Below are positions 36,508-48,800 of a stretch of DNA of 64,000 bases, one piece after another. This stretch comes from Parascedosporium putredinis (lineage: Eukaryota > Ascomycota > Sordariomycetes > Microascales > Microascaceae): assembly GCA_949357655.1 (NCBI GenBank), contig CASHTG010000009.1, positions 434,001-498,000 on the forward strand. Direction: 5' to 3'. Within the stretch, counting starts at the first letter, position 1. The number at the start of each line of letters is the position of its first letter. The translations under genes and the position numbers were made by a program. The notes beneath the pieces are model-generated. The model saw only the letters and a program-made list of their open reading frames with translations, was not told the DNA's origin and made no database searches.

Positions 36508-38232
36508 TAAAGCTGTGGTTGGTGGCGAGACAAACCATAATACGGACTTTGTTGAGTTGAACAGAAGAATAGCCTAGTCTCTTCTTGTCTCTTCTTATCA
36601 GTATATACTGCGAAATATGGCCCAACGGAAAAGACAGACGCGGTAATGCGGGCTTGGAAAGGGAAATAAAGGAACAAAAGAAGAGAAGCAGAAGATTGGG
36701 AACCCGCTGGCCCGTTGCCGCTTGGAAGTGGTGACGGAAGGTTGGGAAAGGTGTGTGTGTGTGTGTGTGTGTGTTGTCACAAGGCCCATTTAGGTTACCT
36801 TGGTAATTTTATCATCGCGGAGGCCCCAAGGGCACAGACTTGCATTATTTTACTTTCATCGCATCTCAGAGAGACTCACTTGCTCACAAATATCGTCATT
36901 TCTGCATGCATGGGCATGGCCATGCTGGCTTTCGCTCCTTGGCTCACTGCGCTCGCCTCTTTCGCTTTTGGTTCTCTTATCTTGCTTTCTCTCGTTCCTA
37001 TCTTCTTTAGTTTTCATTTCTATGGAGTCAGGTTCTCTATTATGTCTTTTCTCGTTTGGTCTGTGCTACCTGTGTAGGAAACTGAGGAGGTGATGAGGGT
37101 TTGGTGGCCGATAGGAAGAGAATGGAAGTGGGAGGACCTATTCGGTGCCATCATAGGTAGGTTTTCACCAGATATATCGATACAAATTACGACATTTTGG
37201 GGTTCTCAGTGATATTGCGCATCGTATACTTGTGCCTTGCCTTGATCCAGCACATTATGGTACAGAACACTATGGTATGATGAAGAAGCAAGGATCGATA
37301 AAAATACTTATACATATGGGGGATTTGCAGGTCGTCACCAACCCATCTACTGATCTCGTGCTTCGAAGGTTTATCAGCAATTCATAGATTTCACCAAGAC
37401 ACCTGAGACCACATGGAGAAAGCAAACCATCAGCCACAGTTACACTTACAGTCGGAACACAAGGAGGAGCGGGGAAGGGAAATGTCAAGGCGATGGAAAG
37501 CTTCTAGTTGAAATATTCTCCATCACGTGAAATACGCATGTTGAGACAGATGCAACAAAAACATTTTCTCAAAAGTAAGGAGATTGGCCGTCGATGACGA
37601 GAGAGGCGAAGGCTGGCGTTTCCATTTTGGGCAAGGAGATGAGCGTTGATCGTGAGACAAACCTTGAGAGGTACACTTGAGTTGAGAAAATATTCATTTC
37701 ATCGGGTATTCGTCGTGCCACTGCGACAGTCAAGAAGGGAGAAAGTGAAGTTATATTATGATTGTGACAGGGAACACACGCTCTCAATGGAGCCTGATGC
37801 TTAAATTGAAGGGGTCGTGCCTTTTTGCTCGAACACGACCCGTCAAGAATGTGACGCGGCCGGGCAGTTCCTTCCGGGGCCGGGGGCGCGCTCAACGCTC
37901 AAGGAACGGAAAGCGGAGAGTTCTAATACCTGAAGAAAGAGCTAAGCTGGTAATAATAGATATGGAGAACAGGAAGGAAGTACCTGCGGGGAAGATAATT
38001 ATAGGGTAGCAAAATTGTTCCGGGGAGCTTTCTGGGAGGGAAAGTGCCGCCGACAAGCCAGGAGCTGCCTGTCATCATGGCTTCTTCGATCTTTAGATGG
38101 TTGTCAACGTCAACCACCAACGGCCCGAACTAAATCTGCAGTGGATGATTGATTGGCTTTCATGAAGAATATTACAAGTAGGATCCATTGGCCTGTTTCT
38201 TCTTTTGATTTTCCGGCCAACCCTCTAGGCCT
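36508..38232. other. 3' flank of glycogen synthase and intergenic DNA
   Basis: About 1.7 kb without a supported gene. It contains a 24-base GT microsatellite at 36751-36774 and T-rich 3' flank. Short frames have no recognisable features. Confidence 0.5.
36751..36774. repeat. (GT)12 microsatellite
   Basis: Twelve perfect GT units lie in the 3' flank of the glycogen synthase gene. A simple-sequence repeat of this length is likely to vary between strains. Confidence 0.95.
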
Positions 38233-38580
38233 CTACGGCGACGGCGACGGCGTCCTTATTTCCCACCACCTCCCTCGCGCGTCGGGGTTAGCAAACACCG
38301 GAACCATTTGATGCTCTTCGTCCTCCCAAGTAACCCCCGCCTCCCGACCCACCCAACACCCCTGCTCAGTCCTCGTTGGTGAAACTTGTACCTCGTCATC
38401 GCTTGGCACCCGACGAAGACCATCTCGCGTGAGGAAAGCGGCGTCAAACATTGTTTGGACGAATTCGAATAGATCAATTTGTAAGAACAAGTGGACATGG
38501 ACAGTATTCAAGTTGCGCGGGCAATCGCACCTGACATAAAGGCTAGGGGCAAAATACTTACCTACTAGGTTAGGATCCAT
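38233..38580 (-). CDS. Possible small hypothetical protein, 115 aa
   Basis: A complete ATG-to-stop frame on the minus strand. I do not recognise it. From about residue 35 it reads like real protein, with mixed acidic and hydrophobic composition (FVQTMFDAAFLTRDGLRRV; EDEEHQMVPVFANPDARG) and ends in PSPSP. A GTAAGT followed 31 bases on by an acceptor-like site lies near its start, but that is too short for an intron. It may be a small orphan gene, the last exon of a broken gene, or chance. It lies between two plus-strand genes with nothing to link it to either. Confidence 0.3.
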   Translation of the reverse strand: MDPNLVGKYFAPSLYVRCDCPRNLNTVHVHLFLQIDLFEFVQTMFDAAFLTRDGLRRVPSDDEVQVSPTRTEQGCWVGREAGVTWEDEEHQMVPVFANPDARGRWWEIRTPSPSP

Positions 38581-39405
38581 TTACCTTTCAATCTAGCCTT
38601 TCATCACACAAAGAAAAGCCGCTGACATCAATTGATCTATTCATCCATCCATCTCTATGGATTCATTGAATGAATCCGTTGGATCTTTGCGCTAGCACGA
38701 AAGCACAAGCACGAATTTTACTCAACTGCAACCTGTCCTGCTAGTGCTGACCTTGACCGTGCACCATCAACTTCTCAAAGCATCTTCTCCTTGCTTCGTG
38801 TCCATTATTGTAATCATCCATCAATCCATCCATTAAGAGATAGTGGAGAGGACGATCGATGGGGGCAAAGGGTCCCTAAATTTCAGAATCCATCCTGTCT
38901 TTTTCTCCACTGCGACGCTGCGCGCCATCCTATGAAAGGAATCCAACCTCAGCTGCGGACAACTCCGTCATCGAACCCTGCACCAGACCAGCGGCCGCGC
39001 GACCACCGCCACATTCAGAATTATAGCTCAAAAGTTACCGAAGAGCATTTGCGATTCCCCACCCCCTCCCCCTCCTCCTCCTCCTCTTGTCTTCCCGTCA
39101 ACAATTATAATCAGCTGCAGGATACTGGCTGGGTGCACGACATTGCAGCGACTCAGAACAGCCCTCAACCCGCAGAGCACCCCTACCTATTCTCTTGCCA
39201 TCACCGATGCTTTTCGGGGGCGGATTCATTGAGGGGTTGTGTCAGCTGTGCCCAATTACTTAATTTCGATCTGGTTGTCCTGTGGCCTAGCCTTGAGGTC
39301 CCCTCTTTTTTTTTTGGCCGGGGAGGATTTCCCCATTCCAACCATTTTCTCTGGAGGGTGCCGAAGACGAGGTCTCGCAATTCTCCCGTTTCAACCCCCA
39401 CAACC
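38581..39405. promoter_or_regulatory. Upstream region of the F-box gene
   Basis: About 0.8 kb leading to the ATG at 39406, so it probably holds the promoter and leader. It contains a 19-base palindrome at 38659-38677 and a T-run at about 39305-39316. The frame of the F-box gene is open upstream to 38791, but those codons are not protein-like. Confidence 0.45.
38659..38677. repeat. 19-base palindrome GGATTCATT-G-AATGAATCC
   Basis: Two 9-base arms match perfectly around one central base, about 730 bases upstream of the F-box gene start. It could be a dimeric factor site or a chance palindrome; no second copy was noticed in the window. Confidence 0.4.
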
Positions 39406-41648
39406 ATGAAGTTCTTCAAGAGGAAAGACAAGAAAAAGGGCTCGCACCTAGATATTCCTGGGGAGGCTCCGGCTTCTCTGGTCGCCGCGGCTCTGCCTCT
39501 CATGACTTTGAGGAGCAATTCCGATATCAACGGACAGGGAATACCCCACCGCCGACCTCAGCATCCGCAAGAGCTCTCGCGCACCTTCCCAACGCCGCCC
39601 TCGACCGAATCTTCTATTTTGTCTGCCCGCAATCTCTCGACGAATCCTATGACACGTGCGAGCAAAGCTTCGTCGAAGATTCCTGCTCCCTGTGCGATGT
39701 GAGGGACCTTGCCCACTGTGTCCAGGTTTGCAAGGCCTGGCGTCCCGCCGCTCGCGCATTACTGTGAGATACTCCCAGCCCCAACCTGACCTTTTCTATA
39801 ACCCACGTACAATGCCTATATCGAGCCCAGAAAGACTTCACAGGGCGTTCGTTAAGCCCCTCTTTCTTCCCTACTTATCCCAACAGACGTGTAGAAACGC
39901 TACCTTGTAAAGCCTTGGGAGATGCTAACCGCGCGAGGGGCGTTCTTTTGGCGCCGCCTTCGACATCTTTTTAGCTACCATAGTATCCGCATTGATTCTG
40001 TTCATTACTGCGAGCGCGAAGCATTCCTCGCCGAGCGCCGAAAGCGCCGGACCTTTTTCGATAGGAACGGCGAGCCCGAAGACACGGCCCACGCCCGTCT
40101 CAAGCTCCTCTGCCGAACACTCCGAGACGACCCCACCCGCTTGGGCGCGCGCGTACGCTTTTGAAGACACCCTACATGCTACGAGAAAGCTGCCAGGCCG
40201 ACCTAGCTCGCACTATTGCCGTATTGCCCAACCTTCGCTACGTGGACCTCCCTGAAGGGTTGTTTTCTGATGACCCCTCCTTTTCTACGCTCAGGCTAGA
40301 GGTGCAGGCTCGATGTGCGGACCTAAGGAAAATGACCTATTTAGCAGGCGCCGAGCGAAGCATCGAGCTCCTGGCAAGAGGCAATGTGTGGAGAAATCTC
40401 GAGGTCTTGGAGCTGATTAAGCTTAACATCGACCCCGTCATCCTGCGCCATGTGCTTGGCGCGCTTGGCAACCTCCGTGCGCTCAAGATCACGGAGATGA
40501 GGAGCTTCTCCGACGAAGTGTTTGCCTTCAACGAAAACTTGCCTCATTTCCCCGCCCTGCTGGAGCTGATTCTCAAGAAGACTCCTCGGGTGACCGAGGC
40601 AGGTCTAGCTGAGTATCTGAGCCGCCCCGATGCAGGCTCAGCGTTGAGGGTGCTTTCGCTGTGGAGGACCGGCGTGAAGCCTACGAGGGTCCAGGATGTC
40701 CTCGAGCACGCTATCAACCTAAAAACCTTGTCTATTCACGACACCGTCGATTCGGCCATCCCTAGCGGTGCGGGCCTAAAGAGAATCACCTCGCGCAGCC
40801 TACAGACAATCAGGTACGAGGTTAGCAATGCCACCAACGACGGGTACTCGAGCGCCGCAGCTAGCCATTATACGTATCTTGCATCTTCTATCCTCGCCGG
40901 AGGGTTGCCACGTCTGCGAGCTGTTTATGTTTGTGACCCGACGTTCCCGGATCAGCTCCTCGGCATAGACCTACCCCCTCTACCTCCATTTAGCGGGGGC
41001 GCCCCTCATCCTCCCATGGCGCACGGGGTTCGCAGTCATTCTCACCGCCTAAAAGTTATGGGAGCAGCAACAATAACTTCTCCTTCTCCCCTCCAAAGCG
41101 AAACATGGACCCTACATCTCGGTTTAGTTCTAACAACCCGTTTGCGGGTACTGGCTCCCTGACGCGCACCCTAGAGGTATTCACTAAGAGCGACGAAGGC
41201 ATGGACTGGAGTTTCGTCAAGGTGCAGCCGATCCACGGCGGTGGCGGTGGGTTCGGCCCTTCGTCTAGGTTTGGCGGCGGAGGAAGGCGAGGTAGCCAAT
41301 CCCAGCGCCCCACGAGCGGCTATGGCCTAGGAACAGACATCACTGGTATGGGATGGAATACGGGCGCTGCACGCCGCAGCGTCATGGTCGGAAACGGCAC
41401 AGGAGGCTTCTTAGCTATTCCCAGTGACAATGGCGACACCTCCCGGGACGATGTCGAAGAATGGCCTCGGCCAAAGAGTAGCGCAGGCGAGAAGGGCGAC
41501 AGAGACTTGTGGCGTTAGTACCAATCCAGAGAAGGGAGCGGTTGGAAGGGGCTATGATGGGGGATTGTCGCCTCCTCAAGTCTTGGAGGAAATGCCCCCC
41601 CGCCAGCAACCAATCCCAGCCATCAAATGGATCGAATATGAATTATAG
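39406..41648 (+). CDS. F-box protein with leucine-rich repeat-like region
   Basis: Predicted substrate receptor of an SCF ubiquitin ligase. Exons are 39406-39763 and 39975-41648, giving about 677 aa after correction. After a Lys-rich start (MKFFKRKDKKKG), the F-box lies near residues 60-110: ALAHLPNAALDRIFYFVC, with a Cys-rich insert, then LAHCVQVCKAWRPAARALL. A conserved segment (IRIDSVHYCEREAFLAERR; MLRESCQADLARTIAVLPNL) and leucine-rich repeats follow (NVWRNLEVLELIKLNIDP; LGNLRALKITEM; GSALRVLSLWRTGV; INLKTLSIHD). The C-terminus is Ser/Gly-rich and ends IPAIKWIEYEL. Frame breaks lie between 39408 and 39504, in the T-run near 40159, near 41000-41040 and near 41510. If the last break is real, translation stops at 41516-41518 instead. 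Target proteins are unknown. Confidence 0.82.
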
Positions 41649-44600
41649 AGAGGTTACGACAAGCCGGCCTTGGGATGGTATATATATGGCTGTCTTCCGT
41701 CGGCACACGGCGGTCCCATGCCTCTCTGAACAGCCGACCGCGATTTGGTCATGCGGCGCGCGTGCGCGCACATTAGCCATCGCGATCTCAGGCTTCCTTC
41801 ATACCCACCCCATATGCCTTGGTATGGGCAGCGTTAAGACGTGCCCATCATTCGATTTTCGGTGGAGCCTTGCAGGTCTGGCGTTTTGCAACTGTGGAAA
41901 TTGTAAATGGATATCAGGATAGCACCCTAAGGGAAGAGGCGCTGGAATGGCTGGGCGTCGTGGGAAAGGAACACGAGGGCGTAGAACGGAGAGGAATGTG
42001 GCTGGGCGGATATCAAGATTTCCGAGGCCTGATGCTTGACGACCTGCGACGCTCGAGGGTGCTTAGCCCCTCTAGCTCGGTTCCCTTGCCTTGGGCTTGG
42101 AGTTTCACGTGTATCTTGGACATGACCTTGGGATGACCTTCCGGGACTTTTTTTCTTTTGGTTAAATCTCGCTTTTTTTCTCTTTCAGCTCGGCATACCC
42201 AGTTTCAAGTTTGGCATGTTGGTTGGGATGATTTGGGTTCTTGTTTTATACGCCTAGCTTTGATGAAAACGACGCTTAGAGTGTTGATGTTCTTGTCTTG
42301 GGCTTCCTTCTCTTCCGAGTATGCACGAAGTATGCGGCTGAGAGAGCAACATTTGGATGATGTATTCCAGGAGCCGGCGAGCTGGGAAGATGGAACAAAA
42401 AGTGAGGACTCGAGGATATATTCGATACAAGGAATAAGTGTTGACAATTCTTGGGCCCCTGATTCTTCTTACAACGCCAGAGCGCCTACGAAGCTCGGTC
42501 AGGGTCGATATCCGTCTGCGGATAGATGCGGCTAAGCCTCGAGCCTCGAGCTCATGACACACAACAGTGCAACAAGACACCGAACTGCCGGGGGAGCCCC
42601 AAGAGGTCACACAGACATGGTCTCGGGTGGCTGTCTTGAAATCCCATCGGGCAAGTAGCCGCGGTAAGCACGAGGTAAAGGAAATCGGGAACCACGGCGG
42701 GACGCGGGCCTGGATGTCCTATGTCCTCCCCATGGACTCTAGGAAACAGCTCATACCAGTTAGGGAAGATTGGAAGCCCTTCCTTTCTCTCTACATGTTC
42801 TCAAGCGCGAGGGTTGATGACCCTGAACGAAGAGATGGGCGCCGCCCAAAAGATGCCGTGGACAGATTTGTGCCGTGTACTGGGAAAGGCAAAGCGGTCT
42901 AAAAAAGAACAAGACTGTTTTATTTGTTTCTAGTTAGACAAGCGCCTGTGGTCTGAAGGAAGCTGACGGATCGAAGTTATGCCATTGAGGATATGGTTGA
43001 GAGGAGGCTGGGCAAAGGACGTGTCTGAGCAAGATGGTGTTCTACGAAGCGATCTCCCACCGAGGAAAGGGGTTGGGTTGACTAACACCAGCGTGAGGCA
43101 ACGCGTGGCGTATGGTCTCAATCACCTTTCGATCGGCAAGCGAGAGGCGCAAGAAGAGAAATTCACTCTTCTGGAAGGGCGGCCTGATGGCACTGATCAT
43201 CGTAGGAGTGGCCATATCGCCGGTTAGGTGTTTCGGTATCAAAAGATGGAGAGTAGAAAAACGATGGGCGTCACACAGAGTTAGGGGTTTCGTCATTTCA
43301 TTTAGAGCTCTATGAGAACAGCAAATCCCTTAGGAGAGAAACATGGAACCCAAAGGGATGAGGAGATCGACCTAAACCATTGTCCTGATACTAAAGGCTG
43401 CATGTGGCAGCACATTTGTACGCTTTCACCCCCGACTTGGCAGTTTTGCTTGAGCTCCCCTTTCCACCTTTTGCGCGAGTTAGCTTCTGAGACTAGCCAA
43501 GCGGGCAAAAGAACACGTCCAAGTGTCGATCACGACGTAGCGAGACACTGACGCTGAGAACGATTGACGGCCTTCGCAGCAATCGCGACGAGGAGACAGT
43601 GGGGTAGTAAAGTGCTGGATACGCAGTGCGTCCGAGCAGTGATCTCATCGAGCATAAGCTTTGGATGACGTTACTATCAAAGAAAAAAGAAAAGGTGAGT
43701 GGCCATGCGGGGACTCGTTTTTCTCGTTCCTCCTGTCCTCCTGTCCTCCCTTCTACCACGAGCAAGCAAAATCCAGCCGGGGAGGTAGCACCGTTAACCA
43801 CGAAAAAACCAAGGCCCCGCCCAGCAGATAGACGACGTTGCGGGCATCCGCGCACGTTTCTTGAGGGGTAGCGGTATTCGGTATTCTAGACACGACGCGA
43901 TGTGTACGCTCCCGCTACATGTCGTTGCTGAAAATAGCATGCCGGTTCCCGTAGACCGGGGGCCTTGTGGACTAAGTCTCATGGGTCTCATTGCCTCCAA
44001 CCCCTTCCCCTCTTCCTCCTCCACTCGCGCTCGACGGCTACGATGACCATCCAAGACGTTGTATAACTTGTGTCTAGAGGGGTTCTTTCGACTCCTATCT
44101 CCCCGCAAGCCGCAATAAGCGCAAGGTGCGAGGTGTCGTCGAATCCCCTCCCGCAGTGCGCCCCTGGGTTGATCTACCCATGTGGCCTGACCATCTTCTT
44201 ATTCTTGTGCGTCTTCTTCCACGCCTAGCCTTTTTTCCTTTTTCGTAATTCTTTCTTCTTCTCCTCTCGGCCTTCTAACCCCTGATCAACAACCAATAGC
44301 GCCGACATGACCTCACCTATCCCGCCAGATCCTCAGGTGACTTATTATTTTCTCTCTCTCCGTCTCTCCGTCTATCCATGCCCACACCTTTTTAAAGAGA
44401 TAGCAAGCTGCAGGCAGGCAACTTTAGGCATGCACGGCAGACGGTGTTTGTGTTTGGCGAGACAAGGTCTGGGTCTTGGTGTTAGATTCCAAGCAGTGAT
44501 TCGCACAATTCCTTGCAAGTGTTCCACGCCCCTCCTTTCCTTCCCTTGCACCTCACATACGCATTTGCACGTCGAGATGACCAATTTTCTTTTCTCCATA

Positions 44601-45535
44601 CAAGACAAAGTCTTACGTTCTCCTCTCCCCCGCCTTCTTTTGCCCTCTTGGACAGGTGCCTTGGCCCCAAGCTTGTCTCGCAGAGAGGCCAGCCACTTGA
44701 GAAGCTCGCATATTCCATGGCTGGAGAAGTCATAAACGCAGCCCAAATGCACGAGAGTGGGCAATAGGAGCGGCGGTGCGCATCTCTCCCCACTCAACGT
44801 CTCCGTTGCTCTCTCTCTATCCCTCTCTCTCTCTCTCTCGCCGTTTCACTAGATTTGCTTCTTCCCCAAAGCTCGGTACTCTCGGACTTTTGATCGTCCC
44901 TGCGTTTCCCAATGTCGAACTAGGACAAGGAAGGTAAACGGAAAAAGAAGAAGAGAGGTTGGCTTCGTGCATCCGCCTGCAGTCCTGTTCACCCGGCGGC
45001 GTGTATCGGAGGTGTTAGATGCACAGGTGAACCCCATCATAGGCCGTGGAGCGTAGCGGGATATCTAGGAAATTCCGCCCTCGATTCACGCCTGTGAAGG
45101 TTGTTGCTCCCTATCCCCATCCTGAAGACATGAACACACGAATGGAGATCGCTTTTTGGTGGCGTACAAGAAACTCGGGGAAGAGGGGTGTGTGCCTGGT
45201 AGTTTCGGTGCCCTCCTGCAAGAGTAAACAGCAGGCAGGTGCTTTCCTCTGGCGTCTGTACTTGCACTCGAGGAAAAAGGGGGTGGGTGTGAGGGATCAA
45301 CACGCACGAGGCCAATTCCTGCTGTTTATGGGGGATAGGAGGATACTGGGAAAGGGAAATGGAATCAAGGAATCAATAGCCGGGCTAGTGGCCTAGGGAG
45401 CGACGATGAGAAGGGGAGCCGATCACTTGGTCGACTCACCTCTCCCGTAGGTTAAGAGACTAAGAGCTCTCGTGAGACCGAGAGAGGAAGCGGCTTATTA
45501 GGCGTGTCTCGTCTAGACTGATGGATCCTAGAGAT
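41649..45535. other. Gene desert, part 1
   Basis: No confirmed gene. Protein-like fragments occur on the plus strand at about 41870-42060 (VNGYQDSTLREEALEWLG) and 42290-42530, but neither has a start, a splice context or a known domain. At 44307 a well-placed ATG follows a CT-rich leader and reads MTSPIPPDPQ up to a possible GTGACT donor; no second exon was found. Alternating GC sequence lies at about 41754-41770. Confidence 0.45.
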
Positions 45536-45838
45536 CTAAACATGATGGGATAGTGGCAATGGGCAGAGGTACCTTGGGGACAGTGTGTGAAGCGCGAAGG
45601 CTAGATTCGCTGGATGGGCCAGCGTGGAACAAGAGGTGGATTCATCTGAAGTTGAGAGAGAGGCCGTGTGTTGAGAGGAGGTGTTGGGGTTGTGAGGAGC
45701 TGTGCCCATCAGTTCAGGGTGAGAGTGGTGGGCGGTCTCGCCTCCATGTGGGAGCCGAGATGAGATGCTGTGCTCGGAAGGCGAGGCGGGTTCGGGTTCG
45801 GTCTCTGCCGGAACACCCATATAACCCTTTTCGGCCAT
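45536..45838 (-). CDS. Possible hypothetical protein or first exon, 100 aa
   Basis: A complete frame from ATG 45838 to the stop at 45536. It starts MAEKGYMGVPAETEPEPASP and is rich in Ser, Pro, Glu and His, with a composition resembling the disordered N-terminus of a transporter or regulator. A donor-like GTACCT lies near 45574, so it might be the first exon of a longer minus-strand gene. I found no second exon down to 41650. I do not recognise it. Confidence 0.3.
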   Translation of the reverse strand: MAEKGYMGVPAETEPEPASPSEHSISSRLPHGGETAHHSHPELMGTAPHNPNTSSQHTASLSTSDESTSCSTLAHPANLAFALHTLSPRYLCPLPLSHHV

Positions 45839-48800
45839 GAGAAGGGGGAGGAGCAGGGGCGAGGGATCATGGTCGCGATGACTGGTGAGCGACGGGGCAC
45901 TTGGCCGGCAAGGGATGGATTCCGGGTGTTCCCAACTCTTGTTAGCCAAGAGGGGAGATTGGAGAGGTCTCGCTGTCTGGAAGAGGTGAGTCGAGTTTAT
46001 CGAGCTCTGGTTAGATTAAGGTGAGAAGGGTGTTTCTGGAGGGAGAATCAAATGTTATACCATGGGTTGGAAAGATGTGGTCGTAATATATCGGCCAAAG
46101 AGTTTGACAGCGTGTTCACGTTTGTGACTCCCCTTCCCGCCTACAAGATCTCAAAAAAGGGGAGAGGGAGGGCAGAGACGTTGAGTTCGGATCTGAAAAG
46201 GGGTGATGAGACGGGGAGCCGATCAAAGTCAGGAGAAGGGATGGAATGGAAAGATTGCCCTCTACGGATGAGAGGTCTCGGCTGAGATGGGACTCTTGTG
46301 TTGGATTATTGTCCAGTGGGCGAGGGGATGGAGCGAGACAGACTCATCAAATCTCGGAAGGGAGGGTTTGTCTCGTCAAATAGTAATCAGATCCAGAAAG
46401 GTTGCGATAGCGCAGAGTAGAACAGAGCGAGAACTACAGTAAAATCATACGTGTAGGGAGCGAGGAGGAGCATGAGGAGAATATGGCTTTTGTTCTTCTT
46501 TTCTTATTTTGAAGCTTGTTGAAATCGGCATCACGAGCGAACCCTGCATTCTCGGTGAGGAATTGGAAAAGAAGAACGTGTCTGCAAGAAGGCTGTCACC
46601 TAGTTCTGCAGCGAATCTCCAACGAGGCAGAGCTCTTTTCTTTTTTTGGCTCCTTGCTAAGTTGTTTTTTTCTTTCCTTTTTCTTTCACTTTCTTGACAG
46701 ACATGACGATGATTCTTGGCTTCCTCGTTGCCTTTTTGTCCCATCTCCCCTATTTTTCCCCTTGCCAACGATGCAATATTCTCCACTGAGAAAAAGAGAG
46801 GAGGGGAAAAAGAAAGCACGCGAGACCACGATGGCGGATAGGCTGAGAAGGAGGACTAGAGTAGCATGTCGATATAGTACGATCATGGCACGAAAAAGAA
46901 AAGAGAAAAAGGAAATATGGCACCCTGTCAAGGTCATGATGTCTGACTCGGATATCCAATCTAGCCTTGTCCTCTCCCCTCTCCCCTGTTTTCGAGGCCA
47001 ACTTTCCGATTTGCTTGCTTTCCCTGCCAGCATTCTACACATCTGAGTATTAGCCATGGCTTGCTTCTCCATGAGGCCAAGGCACCGAGGGCTGAGATTA
47101 TCAACGAGAACCCCTCTTCTCCCCTTTTTCCCCCTTCGTATTTTTCTTGTTTCTCTTGATGGCGTCTTCTCCTCTTGTGGGGGTCTGTTTCAGAAGAAAC
47201 TTTGAGTCGTCATCTCACACCTCAAAACCCATCTGTCAATCTAGGCCCGCCTTTTTGATCATTGAACCCCCTCCGGACTCCTTTCTCTCCTCCTCTGCCA
47301 CACACACACATATACACCAAATCGGCTTGCTCGGTTGCCTCCCTCCCTGTTCAGGGTCCAGGTCCAGGGACGATAAACAGGCAAGGGGAGGAGGGAGGGC
47401 CCTGTGTTTCTTTTTCCCCTCTCTCCCTCCTTTCTCATTGTTTCGTCGCGGGCGGAGGGGTGAGCGCTCGTCCACGTTTTGTTCGCCGAGAGCAGAAGTG
47501 GTGGGGTTGCAAGGACAAGGGAACCACAGAGCTGGAGATGGGGGGGACCCTGACCTTGATTGAATGTTTCCTGTGTGTGTGTGTAGACTATCCTCCTTGC
47601 AAGTGCGCAACGAAGTATTCAATGTTAGGTGTGATGGGGAGTAACACGGACAGAAACTTTGTTGTCGCGTGTGAGGATGTGAAACGAAACGGATTCGTGG
47701 GAAGGAGGAGCGGGATTGTATTGGTCGAGGCAGCTTTGCCCAGGGGATGCTCGAGGGGAGAGGGGAAGAAGGGGAAGAAAAGGCCCCTGCAGCTGGGCTG
47801 CCCTGGCTCACTCCCAGGTGTCGAGAACCCGCCATGTAGATCACCAAGGTTTCCTTGTCCAGTCGAAGCACCCAGACCGATTGGCTGCGACCAGACTGCT
47901 CCCGATTGTCAAAACGGCGAATGCAGCGTCGCAACACCCAAGCCAAGAGATGCGTCACCTATGGCGCGCAGCTCATACCCTGTTTCCTTTTCTTTTTTTC
48001 CTTCTTTTTTTTTCTAATTCTTTTCGCTCATCCTTGCCTTTGTTTTCCTTCCTCCCTTACGTACAAGGTAATACCTGCTACTCTCTCTCTAGGGACTAGT
48101 GATGAAACGACAATGCTCAATCGAGGTTTGAGGGCAGGAAGGGAAATCCCAGGAAGACGAGTAAAAACGCACACGCACTCTATGATCCTATTTTCATTCA
48201 AATGTCAGAAGCGGACACACTGGCCTCGGCGTCACGTATAGTACACTCGCTCAATTCACCCGTCCCCGAACCCGAACCCGAACCCCTCGATATCTTGGTT
48301 CCGGAGGCAAAGCAGCAAGAGAAGGAAAAATAAGCAATATAAACCCCCTCGAAAAAAAAAAGACTAGGAACAAGAATGGAGATGATGTGGAAAAGAGAGG
48401 GGAAAAAGAAATTCAAAGAATGGTACGACCTCCGGCGGGTTCGGAGGTCGGGCTCCGAGCGGACCGGGTCAAGCAGTAATACACACGTTGCCCCTACTCT
48501 ATCTGAAGCACGCATAGTGAGCGCCGTGTTTATTTCTTGGGGTTTCCATTCTTGTTCTTCGCTCTTTCGTTTGTCTTTTTACTATCGACGCATTTCCGGG
48601 TCTTAGATGCTCATATTCAGAGACCAATCGCCTCCCCTCCTTTCCCCGCAGCTCGCTAACAACCCCCGAATGGCTGGGCAAACGAGGCGCATTTACATCA
48701 CTTTCGGAGGGCATCATGCCCATGGGTCGCCTGTTGGTTAGTGCGAGCAAGTTGCCTCGGATGCGCGGACGTACTCGTCCCCGCTCATGGGATTCGCTGC

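Noticed and set aside
47236..47958. 240-codon minus-strand frame in the desert
   Set aside because: Low-complexity Pro/Arg/Ser composition from pyrimidine-rich DNA, non-ATG start, no motif and no splice signals.
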